Below, in pieces: positions 25,254-35,632 of a DNA stretch of 64,000 bases. Every line of letters begins with the position of its first letter. The first letter of the stretch is position 1. Position numbers and translations under genes: made by a program. Origin of the DNA: FEN-1350 sp964386005 (GTDB lineage: Bacteria; Planctomycetota; Phycisphaerae; Sedimentisphaerales; Anaerohalosphaeraceae); contig CAYLSB010000017.1 of the NCBI GenBank assembly GCA_964386005.1, positions 5,646-69,645 of the forward strand. The letters are read 5' to 3'. The notes beneath the pieces were generated by a model. It made no database searches and was not told where the DNA came from. It was given only the letters and a program-made list of their open reading frames with translations.

Positions 25254-26912
25254 ATGCGACGATGGTGGATATGTATCTTAGTATTGTGGAGTATTTCGAT
25301 GGCATTGGGTCAAACCGCTGATCCGGAGAAGGCCTTCAAGTTGTTTCTGGCCGATCACGTTGGTATCATCGAACCGCTGTCCAAGGAGTACTATCTGGCG
25401 TCCTGGGAGGCCGCGCTGTCCGGCAAGACCGAAGATTTCCAGAAGACCGCCGATTTGGATCTCAAGATTCGCACGATCTACAGCAACCGCAAGGAATTCG
25501 CCGCCGTCAAGGCCTGGAAACAGAGCGGGATGATCAAGGATCCCCTCCTGGTTCGTCAGTTGGACGTCCTGTATTTAAGTTATCTGCCTAACCAGATCGA
25601 TCCTGACGTTCTCAAGAAGATTGTCCAGCAGGGCGCCAAGGTCGAGGAAACATTCAACACCTTCCGGGGAACCTATCAAGGGAAACAGGTAACCGGCAAT
25701 GAGATCAAGGATCTGCTCAAGGAGTTGACCGACAGCGATCTTCGCCGCCAGGCATGGGAGGCCTCGCAGCAGGTGGGCGCCGCCGTTTCTCGGGATGTTC
25801 TAACCCTCGTTAAACTCCGTAACGAGTCCGCCAGGCAACTTGGCTTTGATAACTTTCACACGATGTCGCTGGAAGCGACCGAACAAACCGTCGGCCAGAT
25901 CGACGCGATATTCGCCGAGTTGAAAACTCTGACGGATAAATCCTTTGCGGAGGTGAAAGCCGAGATCGACAAGGAGTTGGCTTTGCGTTACAAGATTTCA
26001 CCGGATCAGATACGTCCCTGGCATTATCACGATCCGTTCTTTCAGGAAGTACCGACGATTTTGAAGGTAGATTTCGATTCCTACTATAAGGGCAAGGACC
26101 TTGCTTTGCTCGGCGCCAAATTTTATGCGGGTATCGGTCTTCCCGTGGAGAAAATTCTCGAACGCAGCGATCTTTATGAAAGACCCGGCAAGAATCCTCA
26201 CGCCTTCTGTACCGATATTGATCGGCTCGGGGATGTTCGCGTTGTTCTGAATCTGACGGACAATGAGCGATGGATGGATACCACGCTGCACGAACTGGGC
26301 CACGGTGTGTACTCCCTGTATAACTCGCGTCAAGTCCCCTTTCTTCTTCGAAACCAGGCCCACAGTTTTACGACTGAGGCGATCGCTATGCTCTTTGGCC
26401 GCCTTAGCGTTCATCCTGACTGGATGAAGGCCATGCTTTCATTGACCGATGAACAGGCAAAGCAGGTTGCCCGCGATTCGAGCAAGATGCTCCGCTTCAA
26501 ACAACTGGTCTTTGCCCGCTGGGCCATGGTGATGTACGAATTTGAAAAACAGCTCTATGCCGATCCCGATCAGGATCTCAATGCCCTGTGGTGGCAGATC
26601 AAGCGGAAGTACCAGTTCCAAAACAAACCCGACAATCGAAACCAGCCCGATTGGGCTGCAAAAATCCACATCGTAACCGTGCCGTGTTATTATCATAATT
26701 ACCTTCTGGGTGAACTTTTGGCCTCGCAGCTCTACCATAAACTGGCAACCGACCGGATTCCCGGCGATCTCGTCGGCCAACCGAAGGCGGGTCAGTTCCT
26801 TCGCGCGAATATCTTCGAGCCCGGCATGATCTATCCCTGGAACGAAATGATTCGTCGGGCCACAGGCGAAGAGTTGACTGCGAAATATTTTGCCGAGCAA
26901 TTCGTCAATTAA
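25254..26912 (+). CDS. Exported zinc peptidase, M2/M3-like peptidyl-dipeptidase
   Basis: The protein is 552 aa. The start at 25254 follows AAAGGA and gives a signal peptide (WWICILVLWSISMALG). The gluzincin motif HELGH lies at about 346-350 with the third ligand in the TEAIAMLFG segment about 25 residues later. The all-helical sequence and the ending (CYYHNYLLGELLASQL, YPWNEMIRRATGE) fit angiotensin-converting-enzyme-like M2 or oligopeptidase M3-like peptidases. It should trim peptides in the periplasm. The OPT peptide transporter gene follows 31 bases downstream, so the pair probably cooperates in peptide use. Confidence 0.85.
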   Translation: MRRWWICILVLWSISMALGQTADPEKAFKLFLADHVGIIEPLSKEYYLASWEAALSGKTEDFQKTADLDLKIRTIYSNRKEFAAVKAWKQSGMIKDPLLVRQLDVLYLSYLPNQIDPDVLKKIVQQGAKVEETFNTFRGTYQGKQVTGNEIKDLLKELTDSDLRRQAWEASQQVGAAVSRDVLTLVKLRNESARQLGFDNFHTMSLEATEQTVGQIDAIFAELKTLTDKSFAEVKAEIDKELALRYKISPDQIRPWHYHDPFFQEVPTILKVDFDSYYKGKDLALLGAKFYAGIGLPVEKILERSDLYERPGKNPHAFCTDIDRLGDVRVVLNLTDNERWMDTTLHELGHGVYSLYNSRQVPFLLRNQAHSFTTEAIAMLFGRLSVHPDWMKAMLSLTDEQAKQVARDSSKMLRFKQLVFARWAMVMYEFEKQLYADPDQDLNALWWQIKRKYQFQNKPDNRNQPDWAAKIHIVTVPCYYHNYLLGELLASQLYHKLATDRIPGDLVGQPKAGQFLRANIFEPGMIYPWNEMIRRATGEELTAKYFAEQFVN

Positions 26913-26943
26913 CCAACGTTAGCCCTGAGAATGGAGTCTTTCC

Positions 26944-28884
26944 ATGTCGAATGAAACCAAGCCCTCGAATGTTCCGATGGTCGAAATCAGCGTCAAGGCC
27001 ATCCTGTTGGGAGTCGTTCTGTCGGTGGTTCTTGGCGCGGCCAATGCCTATCTGGGTTTGTACGCTTCGATGACCGTATCGGCCTGCATACCCGCGGCGG
27101 TCGTATCCATGGGCGTATTGAAATTGCTGCGGGGCGGGACGATTCTGGAAAACAATATGGTCATGACGGCCGCCTCGGCCGGCGAAGCCGTTGCCGCCGG
27201 TGCCATCTTTACCATACCGGGCCTGGTCATCCTTGGCGTATGGAGCGGTTTCGATTACTGGACGGTTACGTTGATCGTTGCGCTGGGGGGAATTCTCGGC
27301 GTGTTATTTTCCATTCCTCTTCGCCGTGCCCTGATCGTCGAAGGCAAGCTGCAGTTTCCGGAGGGAATCGCCACGGCCGAAGTCCTCCGCAGCGGAAGCG
27401 AGGGCGGCCGGAATCTGGGAATTATCATTGTCTCAGCGCTCGTCGGCGGCCTGTTCAAGATCGCCTCCGAATTCATCGGATTGTGGCGATCCGCCATCAT
27501 GATCGGCGGCAAATTGGGACGTTCCGTTTTTGGATTCGGGGCTGAAATGAGTCCCTGCCTTGTGTCGGTGGGATATATCATCGGGCTCAATGTAGCGATC
27601 CTGGTCTTTGTCGGAGGCGTGGCCAACTGGCTGGTCGCGATTCCGATTTGCGGATTCTTCATGGATCGACCGGATTCCGTAACAAACCTGGAGTGGGCAT
27701 CGATTATCTGGAAAGATCAAACCCGCTATATCGGCGTAGGCGCCATGTTGATCGGAGGCATCTGGACCCTCTTTAAGCTTCGCAAGTCCCTCTATCGCGG
27801 CGTTGTGAGCGGACTGGATGCGTATCGTCTCAAAGCCAATGGAGGCGCCGAGGCCCCCCGTACCGAGCGCGATATGCCCATGCCGTGGATCATTGCCCTG
27901 ATCGTGGCTTCGGTGGTTCCGTTGTTTCTGTTGTTCCAGAGTTTTGTCGGAAGTCTGCATGTCTCGCTGACCATGGCGATTGTCATGGTTATCACCGGCT
28001 TTCTGTTTTCGGCCGTGGCGGGATATCTGGCCGGCCTGGTCGGTTCCAGCAACAACCCCATTTCCGGCGTAACCATCACGACGGTTATGATCTCGGCGCT
28101 GATCCTGCTTTTGCTGTTGGGTGCTAAGTCGGACAAAGGTCCGGCCGCGGCGATCCTCATCGGCTCGGTTATCTGCTGTGCCGCCGCGATTTCCGGAGAC
28201 AATCTGCAGGATCTCAAGTGCGGATATATTCTTGGCGCGACGCCCTGGAAACAACAAGTCCTCCTGATGGTCGGCGTGATCGCAGGCGCCGTCGTCGTGG
28301 CTCCGATCATGACGCTTCTGCAGAAAGCGTATGGATTTACAGGCATGGCGGGCGCGGGTCCCAAAGCCCTTCCGGCGTTACAGGCCAACCTGATGGCTTC
28401 GGTTTCCAAAGGCGTCTTTCAGGGCGGTCTTCCGTGGCTCTTTGTCGGGATCGGCGTCGCTGTCGCGGTTGTCATTATTATTACGGATCTGTGGCTGGAA
28501 CGCCACAAGATCGCCTTCCGTATGCCCGTGTTGGCTGTGGCGATCGGTATCTATCTTAAGCTGGAATTATCGACCTCGATCTTTATCGGCGGTTTGATCC
28601 ACTACGCGGTGACCCGTTACCTGAAATCCAAAGGCCTCGATGAGGCCGCCCGAGAGCGATCGATGCGGTCGGGAGTGATGATGGCCTCCGGTCTGATTAC
28701 CGGCGAATCCCTGATGGGTATCATCATCGCAATTCCGATTGTATTGGGTAAACAATATGGGTGGAATATCCCGCTGATCCAGGACGGTTGGCGCGGGGAT
28801 AAAATCCTGGGTATCGTCATGCTTGCTCTTTTGGCCGTCTGGCTCTATCGCGTCGCCACCCGATCGGTCGATCAGGAGAAATAG
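26944..28884 (+). CDS. OPT-family oligopeptide transporter
   Basis: The protein is 646 aa with 14-16 membrane spans. The N-terminal GAANAYLGLYASMTVSACIP and the later NNPISGVTITT and GDNLQDLKCGYILGATPWK are OPT-family motifs. OPT proteins import di- to oligopeptides or metal-peptide chelates with protons. A ribosome binding site GGAG lies seven bases before the ATG. It is in one transcription unit with the upstream exported peptidase. Its length is normal for bacterial OPT members. Confidence 0.93.
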   Translation: MSNETKPSNVPMVEISVKAILLGVVLSVVLGAANAYLGLYASMTVSACIPAAVVSMGVLKLLRGGTILENNMVMTAASAGEAVAAGAIFTIPGLVILGVWSGFDYWTVTLIVALGGILGVLFSIPLRRALIVEGKLQFPEGIATAEVLRSGSEGGRNLGIIIVSALVGGLFKIASEFIGLWRSAIMIGGKLGRSVFGFGAEMSPCLVSVGYIIGLNVAILVFVGGVANWLVAIPICGFFMDRPDSVTNLEWASIIWKDQTRYIGVGAMLIGGIWTLFKLRKSLYRGVVSGLDAYRLKANGGAEAPRTERDMPMPWIIALIVASVVPLFLLFQSFVGSLHVSLTMAIVMVITGFLFSAVAGYLAGLVGSSNNPISGVTITTVMISALILLLLLGAKSDKGPAAAILIGSVICCAAAISGDNLQDLKCGYILGATPWKQQVLLMVGVIAGAVVVAPIMTLLQKAYGFTGMAGAGPKALPALQANLMASVSKGVFQGGLPWLFVGIGVAVAVVIIITDLWLERHKIAFRMPVLAVAIGIYLKLELSTSIFIGGLIHYAVTRYLKSKGLDEAARERSMRSGVMMASGLITGESLMGIIIAIPIVLGKQYGWNIPLIQDGWRGDKILGIVMLALLAVWLYRVATRSVDQEK

Positions 28885-28914
28885 CGTACTTCATCCGGAG
28901 AATCGACTTCCGGT

Positions 28915-28933
28915 CGCGGAAACCGGTTCCGCG
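28915..28933. terminator. Hairpin between convergent genes
   Basis: CGCGGAA and TTCCGCG form a perfect 7-bp stem with a five-base loop in the 68-base gap between the OPT gene and the convergent large gene. There is no strong T run on either side, so termination is only suggested. Confidence 0.35.
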
Positions 28934-28952
28934 GCGATTATGCAGACTCCGG

Positions 28953-31900
28953 TTATCGGCTGGAACTAATCCCGATCCCGAGCTGCGGAAGAATTTGTCC
29001 GGCTTCATTGGCGGCGTAATTGAAGATCGTAAATCCGCCTGTTTTCAGCTTGCGGGTGATGTTGATCTGTTCGATCAGCCGGACGATATCGGTTGGATTG
29101 TTCCATGTGCTCAGGCCGATCCCCGGATAGCAGGGGACCTTTTCAGCCCATTCGATTTGCGAACGGACGAACCGTTCAAACTGGCTATTGGATGCCGTAT
29201 AATCCATGGGGCAGACGAAATCCAGATATCCTTTCCGGCACCAGAGCCGCCAATCCTGTCCCATGGCGATGCTGTCGGTCGGCCAGTTGCGGAATACCGC
29301 GGCCGAGATTTTCAAACCCGGTCGTATCGTTCGGGCCTGTTCGCTGACGGCTCGCACCACCTCCGTGATCTGATCCTGCCGAAACCGGTTCCATCTCGCT
29401 GCCATATCCGGATCGTCGCGGACGACCCTGGGCCAAACCGTCATCGCCTGCCCGACAATTTTTTCGAACCGCTTTCGACAACCCTCGCAGAAACAATGTT
29501 CCTGTCCCGGATATCGAATGTAGTCAAAATGAATCCCATCGACGGGGTACTTGCGCGCCACTTCCACCATCGAATCCAGTTCCAGTTTCCGGTTGGCCGG
29601 ATTGGACGGGCACAGCCATTCGATATTGTCTTTGCCATCGTAGCCGACCTGCGTGCGTCCCGCCGCTTTCATCTGTTCCATGAACGACCGTTCCGTCGGC
29701 CATCCCATATTAAAATTCACTTTCCACACATGGCATTGAATTCTGTACTTTCGACAGGCCGCCACGCATTGTTCCATGGCATCGCCGCGGCTCTGTACCA
29801 TCTTCGATACCGGCAGAACGTCGCTGGGATAAAAGGCAACGCCGCCCCACAGCATGTTCGGAATGACGGCGGTGAATCCGTTCTCCGCCAGTTTTCCGAC
29901 AGCGGCGTCCCAGTCCATTCCTTCGACGCCATAGGCGCTGTGGCACCAGAACGCCCGAAACTCATCCGCTTGCGGTTTCTGGGACAGGCAATAGGCCTGA
30001 ATCAGCGATTTGCGGGCCTGTTCCGCGCTGGTTATTGCAGCTACATACAAACTTCCATCCAGAGAAGATTTGGCTTTGTCATACTGACTCCGTGCCAGGC
30101 CGACCGCATCGGCACATTCCTTTCGCTGAGGATTGGCCGAAAGAATCGATGAGGCCGCCTGATCGAATGAACTGAACGATCCGATGACACCGGCCTGAGA
30201 AATAGCATTTTCAGCCGACAATCTCCACAAATCCGGCCTCATATCCCCCAGCAACGACAGCAGCAAAATACGCTTGTTGTCCGCGTCATCGGCGAGCACA
30301 ACATGCGAAATATAGAATCCCTTTTCCGACCCTACAATCGCCGGCTTTTGCGTATTCGTCCCCTCGCGGTTGTACCACCATGCCGCCACACGGCACTTTC
30401 CGGCCAGGGGCACCGCCGTATAGAGGTTCCATGATGCCTGACGTGTTTCCTTCGGCATTCCGAGAATGGATGCCTCGGCCGGCCGGATCGACGCGAAATC
30501 TCCGGGTGCGGTTTGCCGGACGAATTGGCCGAGAACCAACCCCAGCCGATCAGCCAACGGTTTGGCCAGGCTGAAACAAGCAACCATTTTACCGCCGTTG
30601 TCGAGGTATCGGACTAATTCCGTTACAATCTTTTCCGACGGATTCGGATTATACGGCAGGATGACTACGGGAATCGGCCGCAGTCGATCGGCCGTTACAT
30701 CCATGTCGCTGACCACCACATACGCCAGCCCGAGGTCATCAAGGAATTTGGCGATAATCTCGCTGAATTGCCCGACCGACCGCATCTCGCCCGAATCCCT
30801 GGCCGCGCCCGAATCGCCGCGTATGATTGCGATTCGCGCCGATCCGCCAAAGGGTTCCGGCTCGGTGATATACATGGTCGTATCGGCGTCCTGTCCCCTC
30901 CATGCGGCGATACGGATTTGATCGACCTTGCCCCAACCCGACGGAGCCCCCTCAATGTCGGCCGTGCTTTTCAGCAATCGGATCTTCTGCCAGCCCTCGG
31001 TCCCGTCCGCTTCAAAACCGATTCGGTACCATCCTTGCCCGCTTCGCAGATACGCCGTGTGATAGGAGATCGGTCGCGGATCCGTACAACGGTAGTAAAA
31101 CTCCACGCCCGAACACATTGTCAGGTCCAAAGAAATCTTTCGATCCCAATAGGCGCGATCGATTGTCGTGCCTTTGAAATTACATACCATTTTCACGGCT
31201 GTTCGACCGTCAATGCGTTCCGATGCCGCCGGAAGACCTCCCTGGAGGGGTTTCCAATCCATTCCGGCCGCCGGGCGAACCAGTTGGGCGATATTCTGCT
31301 GTTCAAGCTGCTCCATCCGTTTTCGTTTTTGAAGGAAGGAATCGTAGCGTTGCTGTTCCTCTTCATTCCAGATATTGGCTTCTGTATAATCCCCGCAAAA
31401 CGGAACCGCCAGATCGATCCAGCAGGCCAGCAGGGCGTTTTCCCGGTCGGAAAGGCGAACGTCGTAATGCCCCTTGTCCAAGAGTGCGATCAATTCACTT
31501 TTCGCGGCGCCCGCTGAATAGGGAGGCAACATCTCCGGCTCAGACATCGTGTTGACCCAATTGACGAGCCGTCCGCGATCATTTCCTCGATAGATTATCG
31601 CTCCCTCTCCCGGCATGGTCGTTGCTTCCGTCATTGTAAGGTATGCCTGCGTCCATTTTCGGCGGCCGGTCGGATCTTCGACATCCGTTCCCATCAAATT
31701 ATATATCGTAGTTGTCTTGCCATCGTGACAACGCGTACAGTGGCGATCCAGGATGGGCTGTATCTGGCGGCGGAAACTGAATGTTTGTTCGGAGCTGAAG
31801 GAGGGTTCAAGCTCCGCAGGTCCAGCCCGCATGGCCAACGTAGGTTTTCCCCCCATTGCTCCTGCGGAGTTTTTGTGTTCATGGCATCCGATGCAGGAGA

Positions 31901-33809
31901 AGGATTCACCCGGCTGGAGTGTGGACCAGCTTCGCATTGTCTGAACCACATGCTGCCGATGATCAAGGGCCTGGAAATAGACCGGGGTCTGCGCCGGCAC
32001 ACGGAAATAGGCCGATCCATCCTCATAGACTTTGGTCGTGCCCAATACGCGCTTGACGTCCCAGCTTCCGTTGCCTACGGCCACGGGTGAACTGGCGAGT
32101 GCGTCTCCTCCCGGGCCGGAATTGGTGGTATGGCCGATCCCCGCGCAGCGGAATTCCATGGCAACCACACGTAGAGATTTGATGGTTCCTCGGGCAACAT
32201 CTTTCAAACCCGGACCGGCATAAATGTCTTGCATATAATAGGTCCCTGTCGTCTGGCCGTAATCGACCGAAGACGGTCGCCGATGGGGTCGTGTACGAGG
32301 CAGCAATGGAATCGGTTGATTGCTGGAAGTCTGTGGATCGGAAGCCAGCATCTCCCGATTTCCATCGATGTCAAACCAGTAGATCTTAAAATTGCGCTGG
32401 TCCGGATACTTTCCATCGGGGGGGTAGTCCCCGGCCGGATAAAATGCCGCAAGGTATTCCGTCTCGCTCAGGGGATACGGATACTGAAACAGGTTCCCAT
32501 CCTGGCCGTAGGCGTCCACACGAACGGCCTCGGTTTCCCGGATCGGTGCGATCAATTGAACTCCCGTTGCCTCCTGTCGGCCCCGCGCCGCATCGAGGAG
32601 AATGAGTTTTCCGGCCTGGGTTGTGTGATGTCCCGATGCGATCGCGAGGATCTTTTGGGTTCCCGAAATCCCCCGTGCGTGAAGGATCGAGGTCGGAAAC
32701 CAAGAATTGTTTCCGTAGAATTCCGTTTGTCCGGTTCCATCGGGGAACATTTGAAAAAGCGATTGAATGAAAATCTGTCCCCGGTCGTTGTATTCCCATC
32801 GAGTATAGATGACCCGGCCGTCTTCGAGGACGGTCGGGTAGTTGTCATGGACCTGATCGAACGTCAAACGCCGCATAAACCGACCATCCGCATCGCAGGT
32901 ATAAAGGTTACTGACTTCGGTCCACCAGCAGTCCACGGTTTGAACGCAGCGAGTCGAGTTGAATACAATGTCCCCGTTCGGCAGATAGGCCGGTTCGTAA
33001 TCGGCAAATCCAAGTCCCGATGTGAGGGATTTGATCGTACCCGAATTCATCTGAAATTCATACAGGTGGTAATCATCTTGACGGTCCGATTTTTTCCACG
33101 AGAACAGGATTCGGTCGCCTTCCCAGGATACATCCGGGTCACGAATCACGCCGTCTTCGTCACGGACCAGCGTACGGATCGTCGGTTCGGTCGCCCGCAG
33201 ATCCATCAGGCACAGCGACGCGCCGCCGACGAAATGCCGCTCATGCTGGGCGTCCGAGAGACCTTCCGTATAGGCGTAATGGGATCCACCGAGATTGTAA
33301 TGCCGTGTAAAGATCACCTGCGGACAGATCGTTGCGATCCGTTCGAGACGCGATGTGCGAAGCCGGCGGCAGCAATCCAGGTATAGCTGCATCCATGCCG
33401 GATCGCCGCCGGGCGTAACCGGATGGCAAAGCGACGCAAACCGTTCATGAAATACGGATTCATTGGTTCCGATTTTCTCCAGTACCCGTTCGATCATCCC
33501 CCGTTCGATGCCGCTGTCGGCCGCTCCCGACAGCCACTCGATGATCCGTCCGGATGAATCCCGGCATAGCCAGTCCCATTCGAGAGGATGTTCCTTTTCA
33601 AGACGAGCAAGCGCCTGGAGGGCTCGAGACTCGATCGTTTCGGAATTTCCCCGCCCGACCTCCTGACGCATGGCCGTCAAACGATCCACGCACGCGGAGG
33701 AAGAACGGTTCGGTTTTCCCCGCGTCGGATCTCCCGGATCCTGCGGGGCCCAATCCATGCCGCTGATCCCGCCGGCCAGGACCAGAACCGCGCTCCATAG
33801 GACAATCAT
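28953..33809 (-). CDS. 1618-aa exported fusion: HzsA-like propeller, CXXCH region and GHL10 domain
   Basis: After a signal peptide (residues 1-15) comes a TolB/hydrazine-synthase-alpha-like propeller (HYNLGGSHYAYTEGL, DIVFNSTRC). Two CXXCH haem motifs follow: CIGCHEHK near 636-643 and CTRCHDGK near 690. About 850-1250 there are a discoidin-like sandwich and a ThuA/trimerisation-like region (DNGGKMVACFSLAKPLADRL). From about 1282 to the end is a GHL10 TIM barrel (EFRAFWCHSAYG, DGIHFDYIRYPG, CPMDYTASN). The parts suggest a periplasmic protein that joins c-type haem chemistry to glycan processing. The ribosome binding site is weak. It is the third gene of the GH10 operon. Confidence 0.75.
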   Translation of the reverse strand: MIVLWSAVLVLAGGISGMDWAPQDPGDPTRGKPNRSSSACVDRLTAMRQEVGRGNSETIESRALQALARLEKEHPLEWDWLCRDSSGRIIEWLSGAADSGIERGMIERVLEKIGTNESVFHERFASLCHPVTPGGDPAWMQLYLDCCRRLRTSRLERIATICPQVIFTRHYNLGGSHYAYTEGLSDAQHERHFVGGASLCLMDLRATEPTIRTLVRDEDGVIRDPDVSWEGDRILFSWKKSDRQDDYHLYEFQMNSGTIKSLTSGLGFADYEPAYLPNGDIVFNSTRCVQTVDCWWTEVSNLYTCDADGRFMRRLTFDQVHDNYPTVLEDGRVIYTRWEYNDRGQIFIQSLFQMFPDGTGQTEFYGNNSWFPTSILHARGISGTQKILAIASGHHTTQAGKLILLDAARGRQEATGVQLIAPIRETEAVRVDAYGQDGNLFQYPYPLSETEYLAAFYPAGDYPPDGKYPDQRNFKIYWFDIDGNREMLASDPQTSSNQPIPLLPRTRPHRRPSSVDYGQTTGTYYMQDIYAGPGLKDVARGTIKSLRVVAMEFRCAGIGHTTNSGPGGDALASSPVAVGNGSWDVKRVLGTTKVYEDGSAYFRVPAQTPVYFQALDHRQHVVQTMRSWSTLQPGESFSCIGCHEHKNSAGAMGGKPTLAMRAGPAELEPSFSSEQTFSFRRQIQPILDRHCTRCHDGKTTTIYNLMGTDVEDPTGRRKWTQAYLTMTEATTMPGEGAIIYRGNDRGRLVNWVNTMSEPEMLPPYSAGAAKSELIALLDKGHYDVRLSDRENALLACWIDLAVPFCGDYTEANIWNEEEQQRYDSFLQKRKRMEQLEQQNIAQLVRPAAGMDWKPLQGGLPAASERIDGRTAVKMVCNFKGTTIDRAYWDRKISLDLTMCSGVEFYYRCTDPRPISYHTAYLRSGQGWYRIGFEADGTEGWQKIRLLKSTADIEGAPSGWGKVDQIRIAAWRGQDADTTMYITEPEPFGGSARIAIIRGDSGAARDSGEMRSVGQFSEIIAKFLDDLGLAYVVVSDMDVTADRLRPIPVVILPYNPNPSEKIVTELVRYLDNGGKMVACFSLAKPLADRLGLVLGQFVRQTAPGDFASIRPAEASILGMPKETRQASWNLYTAVPLAGKCRVAAWWYNREGTNTQKPAIVGSEKGFYISHVVLADDADNKRILLLSLLGDMRPDLWRLSAENAISQAGVIGSFSSFDQAASSILSANPQRKECADAVGLARSQYDKAKSSLDGSLYVAAITSAEQARKSLIQAYCLSQKPQADEFRAFWCHSAYGVEGMDWDAAVGKLAENGFTAVIPNMLWGGVAFYPSDVLPVSKMVQSRGDAMEQCVAACRKYRIQCHVWKVNFNMGWPTERSFMEQMKAAGRTQVGYDGKDNIEWLCPSNPANRKLELDSMVEVARKYPVDGIHFDYIRYPGQEHCFCEGCRKRFEKIVGQAMTVWPRVVRDDPDMAARWNRFRQDQITEVVRAVSEQARTIRPGLKISAAVFRNWPTDSIAMGQDWRLWCRKGYLDFVCPMDYTASNSQFERFVRSQIEWAEKVPCYPGIGLSTWNNPTDIVRLIEQINITRKLKTGGFTIFNYAANEAGQILPQLGIGISSSR

Positions 33810-33858
33810 CGCTTACCCCGTAAAAAATAGTAATTTTTCATCTCTGTAGTATCTATAA

Positions 33859-35607
33859 TTATTTCCACCACTTCCACTCCCCCAGCCGCCGCTGGATTGT
33901 TTCGACCGCCTCTTCCGATCCGTAATACATCCATCCATTTCCCCGGCCGGGTTCACGAATGATGCAGACGGTTCGCCCCCGCCGCGCGGCGTCCAGAAAA
34001 TCCGCCAGATCGTATCCCTTCGCCAGAAATAAAATCCGCGATTGGTCCGCGTCCCGCATCCATTCCGTCCAGTTGCCGTGGGAATCATTGTTGGGAAGAA
34101 TCCCCAGGGTGTCCATCCATGCCTCCAGGAACGGGTATCTTCGCAGATTGTCCGATCCCCCGGCGCCCCCTCCGACGATTCCCGCATATCCCGCCGATTC
34201 ATCCAATATCCGATACGCCTGACTCCGGTCAAAATCGATATCCGAATAGGTCATCGCTCCCAGGTTCTCCAGAGGTTCCAGAACGGTTGCGCGAAAATCA
34301 TTCCATGGGATGGGTGTTGTCGCCGCCTTTTCGATTTCAATCAACCGATGGATCAGCGGTTCTTCCGCTCCCGGTTCGATCAGGCAATACCACGGATGAT
34401 CCGACACGGTCGAATCCGGCAGCGACAACTCGCGACTTTGCATTTCCAGACGTACCGCAAATCGCACGGGCAGTCCCCGGGTCCGTACCTGTTGATTCAA
34501 ACGCCGGATTGCCCCGATCGTTTCCCGGGTATTGCGTGTTTTAATTCCGATCAGATTCAGTTTTGTCCGCGAGACCGCGTCGAGATTCTGCGGCTCGATC
34601 ATCGGCATAGCCGGATAGGCCTGAAAGATGTTCATCGTATCCAATGTGGCGTTGTTCGGCGGGGTTTGAATCGTTTTTGTACGTATGGCTCGTCGAGCGT
34701 TTCCCGTCAGCATTTCAAGTGCATAGACCGCCAGATAGGTGCTGGCCAGTCGAGACCTCGTTCCCGGCCGATCCCCAAATCCCCCGTCGCTGTTCTGAAG
34801 GTTGTTGATCCATTCGATACAACCCTGAAGGTTGACCACTCGCTCCTTCAGGGCCGTTAAGGCCGCTACCGCCTCGCAGGTGTACCATACATTGGCGCGA
34901 TTGGCCGTGGAAGGATCATCCGGCGAGAATCGAAATCCCCCCTCCGCCGTTTGGCAGGAACGAATCCATTGCACACAGGATCTCTGCTGGGGCACTTCCG
35001 CATCCAGCGATACATGAATCAATACGCCGTATGCCGTCGGCAGGATATGCGAGTAATAATGCCCCGCGGGATTCTGACACGATCGGACATAGGCGACCAA
35101 TTCGTTCTTGTTGCCCACCCGATAGCCCCGCGCCTGGGTCGCTGTCAACGATTGCCATAACGTCACAATGTCGCCGTAGGAAACCTCCGTCGAAGTATTC
35201 CGGAAACCCATTCGATCGCGTACCGATCCCCGAGGCAAGAACATGAAAGACATCACCGGCGCCGTCCAGTCCAGCGGATGTTCTATCCGGGGTAGAATCA
35301 ATCGTTCCAGCAGGGCTCGTTCCATCATCGCCGTGTACGGCATTGTTCCGGTATGGTCTTCTGTGGTTTCGAGGCATCGATTGGGATCCGCCAAGTCCTG
35401 TCCCAGTATATTCAGCGTCATCACGGCCGGGAACGTCCACGCCAGCCCGCTGTATCGCTGTCCGGCCGGCCCGAATGCTCCATCGGTTTTTCGGCATGAC
35501 AACACGTAGCGTATGACCGAATCCGCATCGACGGTTACCGTCTCACTGCGAACGGTCCCGGCGAAAAACGCCACGAAGATCCATCCAAGGCGAATCATTT
35601 CGACCAT
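33859..35607 (-). CDS. Exported prenyltransferase/squalene-cyclase-like repeat protein
   Basis: The protein is 582 aa with a signal peptide. The first half has alpha-alpha barrel repeats of the terpenoid cyclase type (VRSCQNPAGHYYSHIL, IRSCQTAEGGFRFSP, INNLQNSDGGFGDRPG), each with a QxxDGGF-like core. The second half (from about 320) is an unassigned alpha/beta region with a glycine-rich GIVGGGAGGSDNLRRYPFLE. It lacks a DXDD-type cyclase acid motif, so an enzyme role in terpene chemistry is unlikely. Two starts are possible (35607 and 35598); GGAAAAAGG precedes both. It lies between the GH10 gene (25 bases) and the 1618-aa fusion gene. Confidence 0.7.
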   Translation of the reverse strand: MVEMIRLGWIFVAFFAGTVRSETVTVDADSVIRYVLSCRKTDGAFGPAGQRYSGLAWTFPAVMTLNILGQDLADPNRCLETTEDHTGTMPYTAMMERALLERLILPRIEHPLDWTAPVMSFMFLPRGSVRDRMGFRNTSTEVSYGDIVTLWQSLTATQARGYRVGNKNELVAYVRSCQNPAGHYYSHILPTAYGVLIHVSLDAEVPQQRSCVQWIRSCQTAEGGFRFSPDDPSTANRANVWYTCEAVAALTALKERVVNLQGCIEWINNLQNSDGGFGDRPGTRSRLASTYLAVYALEMLTGNARRAIRTKTIQTPPNNATLDTMNIFQAYPAMPMIEPQNLDAVSRTKLNLIGIKTRNTRETIGAIRRLNQQVRTRGLPVRFAVRLEMQSRELSLPDSTVSDHPWYCLIEPGAEEPLIHRLIEIEKAATTPIPWNDFRATVLEPLENLGAMTYSDIDFDRSQAYRILDESAGYAGIVGGGAGGSDNLRRYPFLEAWMDTLGILPNNDSHGNWTEWMRDADQSRILFLAKGYDLADFLDAARRGRTVCIIREPGRGNGWMYYGSEEAVETIQRRLGEWKWWK

Positions 35608-35632
35608 CCTTTTTCCATCCGGACCCTGCGAA

